In this document: positions 1-6,438 of the stretch, one piece after another
How the letters are laid out: every line of letters begins with the position of its first letter
Numbering within the stretch: the first letter of the stretch is position 1
Assembly: GCA_002786505.1 (NCBI GenBank)
Contig: PCTK01000177.1
Span: 1 to 8,676, forward strand
Source: Nitrospinae bacterium CG22_combo_CG10-13_8_21_14_all_47_10
GTDB lineage: Bacteria > Nitrospinota > Nitrospinia > Nitrospinales > VA-1
Direction: 5' to 3'
Length of the DNA stretch: 8,676 bases
Program-made: the position numbers and the translations under genes
Notes under the pieces: model-generated
What the model was told of the DNA's origin: nothing
The model's input: only the letters and a program-made list of their open reading frames with translations
Databases searched by the model: none

Positions 1-1009
1 CAATGACTTTACTTTTCCCCAAATAGGCTACGATAAAAAACCAGATCACTGCAAATAATAAAATGGCACCCGGATTGAAAGGCACACCCAGTCCGCTTAT
101 TAGTTCAACAGAATGAAAACTGGGAGCAGGAAAAACCAGAACGAATAAAATACCCAGAACCATCGAAAGAATAGACAGATACTGATAGGCAGTAAATTTT
201 CTTGAACCTCTGAAATCCCCTCGGAAGAATTCCGAAAATAACCTCCAACCCTGCGAAACAAATAAGGTAAAGACAAAAGCCTCGGTAAAAAGGGAATTAG
301 AAAAAAGGATCATGCCCAACATTCCGCTGGTAATGCAAACTATTGCGGTTATTGCCTGGACTGGAACAACCGGTAGCCCATCCCAGCCGTGAGCGTAGGC
401 AATTTTTTTTGTTTGACCATAAAAAATAAAATGAAATTTTTTAAATATTTTTTTCACCAGGGGGGAACTTTGTTGAAGTGGCTTTCCATAGCAACATCCA
501 AAACTAATGCAAGCCAGGCGGCCAAGCCCCTCACCAAAGCAATAAGCAATGGAAATTCCCGCCAGCATGGGAATTGGCTCTGGAGTAACCCCTGTATATC
601 CCCAAGAACCCATCTGAATGATCGCGCCTGTGAGCCCTGCCCCAATGAGGCCCAAAATAGATGCCGCCCCCGTGGAAAAGGTATTTGGTTTATTCTCAAT
701 CCAACGAGACAAAATACCAGCGGCTGGCAGAGTAAGACAAAGAAGGACGGTGAGAATGCACAATGATATTTGCAAATCCACTCCTATACTTCCCATCAGA
801 ATCATGAACGAGAAGGAAGCGGCTACAATTGCGTTTGCAATTAAAACTCCATAATAAGTCAGGTTTATTCCCTCCCAATTTCCATCGGGTCTTTGCCTGA
901 CTGGAATAACTGCCAGGATTTGGCTATTTTCTTTGGGGAGTTTTCTGAAGCCCCATACCTGATAAAGAAGAAAACCAAGAAACATTTTTACGATAATTAT
1001 TCCATTCAT
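1..1009 (-). CDS. Lgt-like (prolipoprotein diacylglyceryl transferase family) membrane protein, 3' end beyond window
   Basis: The reading frame stays open from an ATG at 1009 to the left edge (336 codons, no stop), so the C-terminus is missing. The start is preceded by CAGGA (reverse complement of 1016-1020) six bases away. The protein is very hydrophobic, with about eight or nine likely membrane spans (near residues 2-19, 51-73, 77-100, 112-134, 148-160, 216-236, 240-255, 276-295, 314-330). Family landmarks of Lgt, which moves diacylglycerol from phosphatidylglycerol onto lipoprotein cysteines, are visible: YYG at 52-54, GLGRLACISFGCCYG at 161-175, VPVQ at 215-218, RLFSEFFRGD at 256-265 and AYQYLSI at 274-280. 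Arg164, Arg256 and Glu260 match conserved positions. However, the HGG histidine is absent (GAASILG, 114-120), and the usual Asn and Glu of GRxxNFxxGE are Cys167 and Cys172. The fold call is firm, the exact reaction is not. It is the third gene of a tight cluster, 12 nt after the decarboxylase gene, so it is probably not the housekeeping lgt. Confidence 0.8.
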   Translation of the reverse strand, partial: MNGIIIVKMFLGFLLYQVWGFRKLPKENSQILAVIPVRQRPDGNWEGINLTYYGVLIANAIVAASFSFMILMGSIGVDLQISLCILTVLLCLTLPAAGILSRWIENKPNTFSTGAASILGLIGAGLTGAIIQMGSWGYTGVTPEPIPMLAGISIAYCFGEGLGRLACISFGCCYGKPLQQSSPLVKKIFKKFHFIFYGQTKKIAYAHGWDGLPVVPVQAITAIVCITSGMLGMILFSNSLFTEAFVFTLFVSQGWRLFSEFFRGDFRGSRKFTAYQYLSILSMVLGILFVLVFPAPSFHSVELISGLGVPFNPGAILLFAVIWFFIVAYLGKSKVI

Positions 1010-1021
1010 TTTTAATCCTGA

Positions 1022-2026
1022 TTATTTAAATGCTACGCCAATCCATGACCGCACCTTTACATCTGTTTCTACCAAAGGAGTTTTAAAGTCATGGGTAAAC
1101 CGACTCTGCGCGAAAGGATGGCGCATATTGGAAAGAATCTCTGGTGAAAACTCTATCCTTCCCTTTTGAAAAAGTAAAACGGTGGTACTGCTTCCAGGGC
1201 GAAACAGGCTTTTGGGTTGCCCTTTTTTAACAAACATAGCTTTTTCTATCTTTTTCTGGGAATCATATTTATTTTCTGAATAGCATTGAAGGATATCTCC
1301 TATCATTAGTGCTACAACTTCAACCATTGCAACCAGGCCAACGTAGCTACCGCCGGGCACATCTGTATCAATTATTGTGACGGTCCGCTTATTTTTTGAA
1401 TATGGCGTGACAAGAAGAACTACCGCCCCGGGATTACAGGAATGATATTTGCCGTGAAGCTCGTAGAAGTCCAAAACTTCACCAGAAACCGGACAATGGT
1501 TATAATGATACTTGTCAGGAGTAAGGCGGAAAACAGCGAAGTCTCCCCCATCAAAGGTTTCCAGCCATCGTGCTTTATCCGTTCCTATTAGCTCCTCGAA
1601 TTCGAAGAACTTATTCTTAATCCAGAAAGACGAAGATTCACATAACGACCCCACCAGCATCCGTGAGTCAGCGGGAGAGACAATGAGTTCGGGCAATTCA
1701 GGCATCTGGCGAGTTTCCCAATAGCGGATTTTACGTTCAAAAACTTTTTTTGGCGTATCCAGAAACTCTGGTGGATCAATGCATTCACCCAGGTCGATGG
1801 AGCACTCTTTCATCAGCCTGGAATTTCCCGAAAGTTTGGAACCCACCCATGAGTGATAATTTAATAAACCCAGAGCACTGGAGACCCTGGAACTGGTTAA
1901 TGCATCGAAGAGGAAAGGGGCTTTTTCCCTGACACTGGAATAAAGCCACCTGACAACAGGATCACCAAATAACTGCTCAGTAACTACCTTTCCAGTCCCC
2001 CGTTCAATATATTGATGGCCTGGCAT
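1022..2026 (-). CDS. Phosphatidylserine decarboxylase family protein (pyruvoyl enzyme)
   Basis: This 334-residue protein has the layout of the shorter bacterial/archaeal type of phosphatidylserine decarboxylase, an enzyme that cleaves itself to make a pyruvoyl cofactor and turns phosphatidylserine into phosphatidylethanolamine at the membrane. Visible motifs are SPADSRML at 117-124 (Asp120 fits the catalytic Asp of the usual PADG), FRLTPDKYHYNHCPVSGEVL at 166-185 (His174 and His177 fit the conserved histidines), and FRPGSSTTVLLF at 275-286, the self-cleavage region. The N-terminal QYIERGTG and FGDPVVRWLYSS segments (5-12, 20-31) also resemble this subtype. The cleavage site is unusual: related enzymes have GGST or LGST, here it is P-G-S-S-T-T, so Ser279 or Ser280 could become the pyruvoyl group. 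The ATG lies one base after the preceding stop codon (TAA-T-ATG). Some family members decarboxylate other amino-acid substrates, such as the fungal tryptophan decarboxylase PsiD, so the substrate here is open. Confidence 0.87.
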   Translation of the reverse strand: MPGHQYIERGTGKVVTEQLFGDPVVRWLYSSVREKAPFLFDALTSSRVSSALGLLNYHSWVGSKLSGNSRLMKECSIDLGECIDPPEFLDTPKKVFERKIRYWETRQMPELPELIVSPADSRMLVGSLCESSSFWIKNKFFEFEELIGTDKARWLETFDGGDFAVFRLTPDKYHYNHCPVSGEVLDFYELHGKYHSCNPGAVVLLVTPYSKNKRTVTIIDTDVPGGSYVGLVAMVEVVALMIGDILQCYSENKYDSQKKIEKAMFVKKGQPKSLFRPGSSTTVLLFQKGRIEFSPEILSNMRHPFAQSRFTHDFKTPLVETDVKVRSWIGVAFK

Positions 2027-2027
2027 A

Positions 2028-4472
2028 TTATCTCAACTCCTCATTAGAGATAATTTCGCCTGATTTTTCCGCCTCATAGGATATATAGATCAAGAGCAAA
2101 GCAATCACTTTCTTTAAAACTATTTCTGTTGTGTCTCCATTTACCAGGCTTTGTTTAAGAAAAGCGAAAAAACCATCGGCACCATAGGGCTCAAATATAT
2201 TCCTCAAAATTTCAGAACCATTTTTATTAGAAAATCGAATAAAATCCTGATTGCTGGTCACCTGATTCCGCAACAAATCCAATCCCTCATAAATGTGTTT
2301 GAACCGCAATTCATTTCTATAGTACTCCTCCGAGGCATTATTAATTTCATGCGCAGAAAGCTTGAAAGGAGATGAGGTCCCTGCCTGATCCAGTATTCCC
2401 TTGGTGAGACGGCCGTAAACGGAAAAACTTTCGGGCTCCTCGATTCTGTTTTCGAGATCACGCAAAGTTTCATCCATTCCTAACTGACAAACCAAATCCG
2501 CGCCTTCCACCCTCAAGCATTTCACGAGAGCCCTCTGGTACTCTTTAATATAAACTCTTGAATATCCTGAATATCTTGCACTTTCCCTTACTTGCATGGT
2601 TCGCTTCAGCAGATTTTTCAAATAAAAATTACCTGTATCCTCCCGTACAAAAAAGGTCGGAATGCCAATGGCGGCTCCAAAAGCTATCTGTTTTCTCTCG
2701 CTTTCAATAAAAGGGTTATCTGGAATAGAGCGGTGCGTGACCTTCCCTGTGGCAATCAGCTTATATGCAAATAACGTAATCAGCGTTTGCAGATCAGCGG
2801 CTTTCGACACATCACCCATGATGCTTTCAAACAGTGAATAAAACCGGCCTTCAAAACCGGTGTAACCCATGACTGAAAATTGACGTAACCTGTAAAACAT
2901 GTAAGGAGACATTTTTTCATGAAACACCCCAAGGTGCATCAGGTCTTGCGCGAGACGTTCCTGATTACCAAGGGTCCCGTCTAAAGAAGGGCAGGTTTCC
3001 GTGCTCAACAAGGAAACCATGTAATCAATCAAACGATAATCAGGAATGTAATCCCCCCTTAGTTTAAAGATTCTATTAATGGCTTTATCCAGCCATTGAG
3101 GACCAAAAGGAGTTACCGGCTTGTTGAATATTTTCAGTTTAGCTTTTTTCTTCCAGCGCCTCCAAAACATCCGGAGATGCGTGTAGTGCAACTGATGGGG
3201 CAGATAGCCCAATGCCCTTTCAGGATGAAAATCATAAAACTCCATACGATAGGGAGCCGCGCTGTACAAGCCGACAAACAAAGGTATAAAGTGCTCAAAA
3301 ATTTTTATAGCCAAATCGCCAATATATTTTTCATGCCTGGCGTTGAAATCCGTAAGCCCTGCTTTCATGGCCAAAGACAGCTTCTGACTGCCAATACTCA
3401 AATGCGTTCCATTGTTGGCCAGACTAATATTGGAAGTATTTGGCAAAACAACCAGATTACGGTTAATGATCCCCGCCTCACGAAGTTTTGAAAGCGTGTT
3501 AAGCTGGCTTCGGCTCAGAACCTCATGGCAAAGTGCCATGTACGAATTTTTTTCCATGCCCCTATCCCAACCTGACAGACAAGGACTCATAAACAATTCC
3601 CGATAAAAGGAATCAGGGATGCAATTATTAAGTCTCTTCAGCCGGACTGGGGGATGAGGAGAGTTAAAGACAACTGCCTCCTGGCCTCTATCTTTCAAAC
3701 CAAATTTGGTATTGGTGTAGGCTGTCAGTAATTGGGTAAAAAGAAATCTCAGGCAGGTTTCTTGCGCAATCAACTTTCCATTTCCCAGCCTCGGAATCAA
3801 AGGACATATATAAAATGAATGCGTTTCTGGAGAGGTATTATCATTTATGAAATGCTCTAAAAGTTGGGTCCCTTTTTTATGCGCAAATTCGGGAAGTGCC
3901 TTACAGGTCCCTAAAAAATCGGCCAATGCAAGTTTTAACACATAACTGATTGGGACTCGTATATAACGCTCCCCTTCTTTTTGAAAAACAAACTTTTTAA
4001 TATCACCACGCAACCCAGAATTCGGGTCGTTTTTGTCGGCCCGGAGATCCTGATTAAAGACTTTTATAGCCTGTCTGCATAACAAATGATAAGGGAACCT
4101 GACCCAACTGTTTTCCCAAACATTTTCTTTGTTTGAGGCTACGAAACCTTCAATTTCCGACAACATCTTTTTCGAAGTTTCCCCCGTCCGCAATCGTTTA
4201 ATCACATTATTGAAATAACTTGATTCACAAATGGCTATCGCGAGGTCAACATCTTCAGCTTTGCCAAGAACCACCGTCTGCAATTCGCTTTCTCCTCCCA
4301 CGGTGACATCATTAGAGGAAAAAGGTAGGGTTTCGACGAGACGGCTGGTAGAAGAAAAATCAACCCCTATAGCCTCAAAGGCGTGTTGAACCACGCAAAA
4401 TTCAGGATCTCGACCTAGGAGTCCACTTCTTGGTTCAAGTTTTTCTGGTATTGGGAAATAAGTTTTGCCCAT
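2028..4472 (-). CDS. Large conserved-looking hypothetical protein, first gene of the decarboxylase/Lgt-like cluster
   Basis: This is an intact 814-residue frame with an ATG at 4472. An in-frame stop lies about 35 bases upstream and no ATG lies between, so the start is well bounded, though its ribosome binding site is weak (CTAAGCTG just before ATG). I do not recognise a family. It appears soluble: no signal peptide and no clear membrane span apart from a short hydrophobic stretch near 787-799. Segments that look constrained are VGGESELQTV at 58-67, VWENSWVRFP at 118-127, NTSNISLANNGTHL at 345-358, and a charged, aromatic, His-rich stretch at 403-440 (Arg409, Glu411, Asp414, His416, Glu418, His426, His429, His432) followed by a basic patch RRWKKKAK at 438-445. 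The length and scattered acidic and His motifs suggest an enzyme rather than a structural protein, but that is inference. Its stop is one base before the decarboxylase start, which points to coupled expression and a shared job. Confidence 0.9.
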   Translation of the reverse strand: MGKTYFPIPEKLEPRSGLLGRDPEFCVVQHAFEAIGVDFSSTSRLVETLPFSSNDVTVGGESELQTVVLGKAEDVDLAIAICESSYFNNVIKRLRTGETSKKMLSEIEGFVASNKENVWENSWVRFPYHLLCRQAIKVFNQDLRADKNDPNSGLRGDIKKFVFQKEGERYIRVPISYVLKLALADFLGTCKALPEFAHKKGTQLLEHFINDNTSPETHSFYICPLIPRLGNGKLIAQETCLRFLFTQLLTAYTNTKFGLKDRGQEAVVFNSPHPPVRLKRLNNCIPDSFYRELFMSPCLSGWDRGMEKNSYMALCHEVLSRSQLNTLSKLREAGIINRNLVVLPNTSNISLANNGTHLSIGSQKLSLAMKAGLTDFNARHEKYIGDLAIKIFEHFIPLFVGLYSAAPYRMEFYDFHPERALGYLPHQLHYTHLRMFWRRWKKKAKLKIFNKPVTPFGPQWLDKAINRIFKLRGDYIPDYRLIDYMVSLLSTETCPSLDGTLGNQERLAQDLMHLGVFHEKMSPYMFYRLRQFSVMGYTGFEGRFYSLFESIMGDVSKAADLQTLITLFAYKLIATGKVTHRSIPDNPFIESERKQIAFGAAIGIPTFFVREDTGNFYLKNLLKRTMQVRESARYSGYSRVYIKEYQRALVKCLRVEGADLVCQLGMDETLRDLENRIEEPESFSVYGRLTKGILDQAGTSSPFKLSAHEINNASEEYYRNELRFKHIYEGLDLLRNQVTSNQDFIRFSNKNGSEILRNIFEPYGADGFFAFLKQSLVNGDTTEIVLKKVIALLLIYISYEAEKSGEIISNEELR
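2037..2042 (-). promoter_or_regulatory. Ribosome binding site of the decarboxylase gene inside the upstream gene
   Basis: The minus strand reads GAGGAG here, ten bases before the ATG at 2026, and it lies within the last codons of the 814-residue gene. With only one base between stop and start, ribosomes finishing the large protein probably reinitiate on the decarboxylase gene. Confidence 0.7.
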
Positions 4473-4511
4473 CAGCTTAGCATCAAAAAATTGAACAAAA
4501 TGAAATCAGCC

Positions 4512-4561
4512 TTTGAAAAGGTTAGGGCATTTTTGTTATAAAACAATTTTCAAAAGGTTAG
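4512..4561. repeat. Direct repeat pair upstream of the 814-residue gene
   Basis: A 14-base unit TTT(G/C)AAAAGGTTAG occurs at 4512-4525 and again at 4548-4561, with 13 of 14 bases identical and a period of 36 bases. It lies 40-90 bases upstream of the ATG at 4472, where a promoter or regulator site is expected. A TATAAC sequence on the minus strand (reverse complement of 4536-4541) sits between the copies, but no good -35 partner is visible. It could be a binding site or a chance duplication in AT-rich DNA. Confidence 0.4.
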
Positions 4562-4643
4562 AATCTGGAAAGGAACCATTGGGATGCGGAGCAAAGGAAG
4601 GAGCTATGAAGACAAGTGCTTGCTCCACCCAAAATAAAACAAC

Positions 4644-4660
4644 CAAAAATGGAATTTTTG
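4644..4660 (-). terminator. Weak AT-rich hairpin after the first receiver gene
   Basis: CAAAAAT / ATTTTTG form a perfect 7-bp stem around a 3-base GGA loop, 18-34 bases after the stop of the receiver gene ending at 4678. On the minus strand it is followed by a T-rich but interrupted stretch (GTTGTTTTATTTT). The stem has only one G-C pair per arm, so termination would be inefficient. If it fails, the receiver gene would read through into the 814-residue gene. Confidence 0.25.
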
Positions 4661-4677
4661 TTTTTAAAATTTTCCAG

Positions 4678-5106
4678 TCAAACTTTACCTGCCAAAAAAC
4701 AATGGTCAAGAGCGTTATAAATTTGCACCTTGAGTTGAAGCTCAGAAAACTTGGGAGTAACACTAAAAGCTCCATATTTTATAGCTTCCTCAATTTCGGA
4801 CATATCACATTGGCGAGTATGAACAAGAACTGGAATTTCTGATATCGGCAAAGAGGCCTTTAATTCCTTTAAAGTTTCAATCCCATTCTTTACCGGAATC
4901 ATAAGATCAAGCAGTATCAAGTCGGGCAAATCATATTGGTTTCTGGAATTCTTTTTAAAAAGAAAATCTACTAATTTCTGGCCATTACCAAAAGTTTCAA
5001 CTTTCACATTTTTTGATATTTTGCGCAATGCAGTTTTGGTCAGAAAAATATCTTCCTCATCATCATCTACAATAAATACGGAAAAAGATTTATCTATCAT
5101 ATCCAT
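4678..5106 (-). CDS. Single-domain response regulator (CheY-like receiver), Rcp-type
   Basis: The 142-residue protein is one receiver domain with no output domain. It would be phosphorylated on Asp67 (LILLDLMIP, 63-71) by a histidine kinase not present in this window. The acidic pocket is Asp14-Asp16 in FIVDDDEEDIFLTKTAL, the conserved Thr is Thr97 (VLVHTRQ), and the conserved Lys is Lys119, although the usual KP is KF here. The DDDEEDIFL start resembles the Rcp1-like group of stand-alone receivers often paired with sensor or phytochrome-like kinases. ATG at 5106 is preceded by AGGGGG six bases upstream; a second in-frame ATG at 5100 would remove two residues. It lies 205 bases upstream of the 814-residue gene on the same strand, so co-transcription is possible but not shown. 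Upstream DNA holds an inverted repeat and then an IS remnant. Confidence 0.93.
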   Translation of the reverse strand: MDMIDKSFSVFIVDDDEEDIFLTKTALRKISKNVKVETFGNGQKLVDFLFKKNSRNQYDLPDLILLDLMIPVKNGIETLKELKASLPISEIPVLVHTRQCDMSEIEEAIKYGAFSVTPKFSELQLKVQIYNALDHCFLAGKV

Positions 5107-5147
5107 GACCTGCCCCCTGATAGTGGAAGGATAATTTTTTATCTCTC

Positions 5148-5178
5148 TTATAATGTTTAGTAAGATTACGCATTATAA
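5148..5178. promoter_or_regulatory. Inverted repeat upstream of the first receiver gene
   Basis: TTATAATG (5148-5155) and CATTATAA (5171-5178) are exact 8-base inverted repeats separated by 15 bases, 42-72 bases upstream of the ATG at 5106. A separate perfect 10-base palindrome TGAGCGCTCA follows at 5180-5189. The position suits an operator, and the TATAAT inside each arm could double as a -10 element, but no matching -35 is clear. Confidence 0.35.
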
Positions 5179-5252
5179 ATGAGCGCTCAATTAGGCTATC
5201 ATTAGAATTCAGCTAGAAATACAGGGGCCGGGGAAACTTACACGTGAAGTAA

Positions 5253-5490
5253 AGTTACAGGAGTTTTTCAAGCGACTGGCCCATGGGCCGGAAAGGCGAC
5301 TGCCGGGACAACACCGTGGCGGAAATTTTATTTCAACCTTGAAGATGGAGTTGATTCACGGAAAATTTCGCAATTCCCGACAGGAAGCCAGGTCGGCTAT
5401 TTTTGAATATTTCGAAGGTATTACAATCGGCAACGCCGCCATTCTTATCCTGGTTATCTCAGACCAGAAGACTTCGAGAAAAAGAATTAG
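5253..5490 (+). pseudogene. Decayed 3' end of an IS3-family transposase (OrfB/integrase), two frameshifts
   Basis: Three successive reading frames together spell the end of an IS3-type DDE transposase. Frame one, about 5283-5336, gives MGRKGDCRDNTVAEILFQ, like the SMSRKGDCWDNAVAESFF segment. Frame two, 5339-5421, gives LKMELIHGKFRNSRQEARSA then IFEYFEGI, like the LKTELIHHRRYRTREEA region. Frame three, 5422-5490, gives YNRQRRHSYPGYLRPEDFEK ending in KN and a TAG. Each junction needs one restored base (near 5337 and near 5421). The last catalytic Glu of the DDE triad would be the Glu of VAE in frame one. Nothing before about 5250 is recognisable as the rest of the gene, so most of the element is lost. 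It lies between the two receiver genes and cannot make a working transposase. Confidence 0.85.
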
Positions 5491-5497
5491 GCTTAAT

Positions 5498-5531
5498 TAA
5501 CTGTCCACCAAAATAGGGAAAATCCGTGGAC
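5498..5531 (+). mobile_element. Probable right end of the IS3-family remnant
   Basis: Just after the transposase stop the sequence reads AACTGTCCACCAAAATAGGG (5499-5518), which has the style of IS3-family terminal inverted repeats (TGTCCAC followed by an A/T and G run). The matching left end is not seen, so the exact boundary, probably near 5520-5526, cannot be fixed. GTCCAC (5503-5508) and GTGGAC (5526-5531) also form a 6-bp inverted repeat with a 17-base loop, which might act as a weak terminator for the receiver gene ending at 5543. Confidence 0.4.
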
Positions 5532-5542
5532 GGCCTCTCCAA

Positions 5543-5938
5543 CTAGCCATGAGGATTTAGAAGTTTTTCTATCTTGCCTCGGAGAATTTTCAGGTCCACC
5601 GGTTTTATAATATAGTCATGCACTCCGGCCTTCAAGGCCTCAGCAATCCGCTCTTTTTGGTTTTCCGCCGAAACCATCAAAAAGGGAGCAGACCCCAAAA
5701 GCTTTTCTTTTTTAGCTCTTTTATAAAATTCCAACCCATCCATATCTGGCATTCGCCAGTCTGAAATAACCAGATCGACCTGGTTCAAATAAAGTTTATT
5801 AAGAGCTACGTTGCCATTTTCTGCCTGGATAATTTTTGAGAAACCCATTTGACTCAATAACCGAACCAGGATGGCGCTTGAAGCTTCATCATCTTCAACT
5901 ACCAGAATTTTTTTGGATTTTTGCCCTTCCCCTGCCAT
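5543..5938 (-). CDS. Single-domain response regulator (CheY-like receiver)
   Basis: The 131-residue protein is a lone receiver domain. All key positions are present: Glu15-Asp16-Asp17 (ILVVEDDEAS), the phospho-acceptor Asp60 (VISDWRMPDMDGLEF), Ser90 (LMVSAENQ) and Lys112 in IIKP. The SDWRMPDMDGLEF stretch is close to CheY proper, so a role as a diffusible phosphate carrier in chemotaxis-like or kinase relay signalling is possible, but no che genes are in view. ATG at 5938 has a strong ribosome binding site, AGGGGGAGGA, a few bases upstream. It differs clearly from the receiver at 4678-5106 and is not a recent duplicate. A long hairpin lies in its leader, and the IS3 remnant starts about 20 bases past its stop, suggesting the element landed just behind this gene. 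Confidence 0.95.
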   Translation of the reverse strand: MAGEGQKSKKILVVEDDEASSAILVRLLSQMGFSKIIQAENGNVALNKLYLNQVDLVISDWRMPDMDGLEFYKRAKKEKLLGSAPFLMVSAENQKERIAEALKAGVHDYIIKPVDLKILRGKIEKLLNPHG

Positions 5939-5959
5939 TTTGTCCTCCCCCTATCATAG

Positions 5960-6001
5960 ATATCGCATATACGATATTGGACTTTTACACCAAATCGTAT
6001 A
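5960..6001. promoter_or_regulatory. Palindrome and bulged 12-bp hairpin in the leader of the second receiver gene
   Basis: Bases 5968-5980 pair with 5990-6001 to form a 12-bp stem with one bulged base (A5976) and a 9-base loop. Overlapping it, ATATCG (5960-5965) and CGATAT (5972-5977) form an inverted repeat around CATATA. So TATACGAT-type sequence occurs three times in alternating orientation, 22-63 bases upstream of the ATG at 5938. This could be an operator for a dimeric regulator or a leader RNA structure. There is no T-run after it on either strand, so it is not a standard terminator. Confidence 0.45.
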
Positions 6002-6106
6002 ATATCTGAACCCTTAATTTCTCAAACTTCTGCGAACGTCACGGGCAAGGGAGACTAGGCACTGAAATTTCAGAGTTTATGGCTGGAGAAATTTTATTCT
6101 GCTTGA

Positions 6107-6409
6107 TTATTTTTTCCGCGCGACTGTGCCGGGTTTATTGCGCAGTAAAACCCATTCGTTCAATCTTCTGACTTCATTGGGCTTTAATGTGGTGAGGAGG
6201 GACTTGGGGTCGGAATGGTCTTCATCGTTGACCACGAAACAATAGTTTCTTTCAATATAAGCCGCAACATGGGCCTTGAACTGCGGAAACTGGGAAAACA
6301 TTTCACAAAAAATTTCTGCATGGTATTCTGGCTTGGGATTTTTGGGATCAAACCGGTAAAGTTTGATGTTCAGCTTCTTTTTAAAATCAGCTTTGATTAA
6401 AAGGCCCAT
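6107..6409 (-). CDS. Small hypothetical protein, 100 residues
   Basis: I do not recognise this protein. It is likely a real gene: the ATG at 6409 is preceded by GGGGAG at a nine-base spacing, a plausible promoter lies upstream, and the composition is protein-like. It is soluble, without signal peptide or membrane span, with a basic N-terminus (KADFKKKLNIKLYRF, 6-20), an aromatic centre (FSQFPQFKAHVAAYIERNYC, 38-57), an acidic turn NDEDHSD at 61-67 and a basic tail VARKK. Two cysteines (35 and 57) are not arranged as a metal motif. It stands alone: 168 bases separate it from the receiver gene downstream, and the aminopeptidase upstream is divergent. Confidence 0.65.
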   Translation of the reverse strand: MGLLIKADFKKKLNIKLYRFDPKNPKPEYHAEIFCEMFSQFPQFKAHVAAYIERNYCFVVNDEDHSDPKSLLTTLKPNEVRRLNEWVLLRNKPGTVARKK

Positions 6410-6438
6410 GATAAAATACTCCCCAAGAATGAGGCTTT

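Noticed and set aside
389..766. Plus-strand open frame of 125 codons
   Set aside because: It lies antisense to the Lgt-like gene, which carries clear family motifs in the opposite frame; its own translation looks random.
3096..3491. Plus-strand open frame of 131 codons
   Set aside because: It is antisense inside the intact 814-residue gene and has no ribosome binding site or recognisable motif.
4284..4301. GxExE-like pattern (VGGESELQ) hinting at a glutamate-cysteine-ligase or glutamine-synthetase type fold in the 814-residue protein
   Set aside because: The motif is too short and sits about 60 residues in; the remaining landmarks of those ligases could not be aligned with confidence.
4513..4842. 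Plus-strand open frame of 109 codons between the unknown gene and the first receiver
   Set aside because: It overlaps the 3' end of the receiver gene in antisense and its low-complexity translation reflects AT-rich DNA.
6062..6073. Perfect 12-base palindrome CTGAAATTTCAG
   Set aside because: It is short and AT-rich, with no T-run and no neighbouring copies, so it is not supported as terminator or operator.
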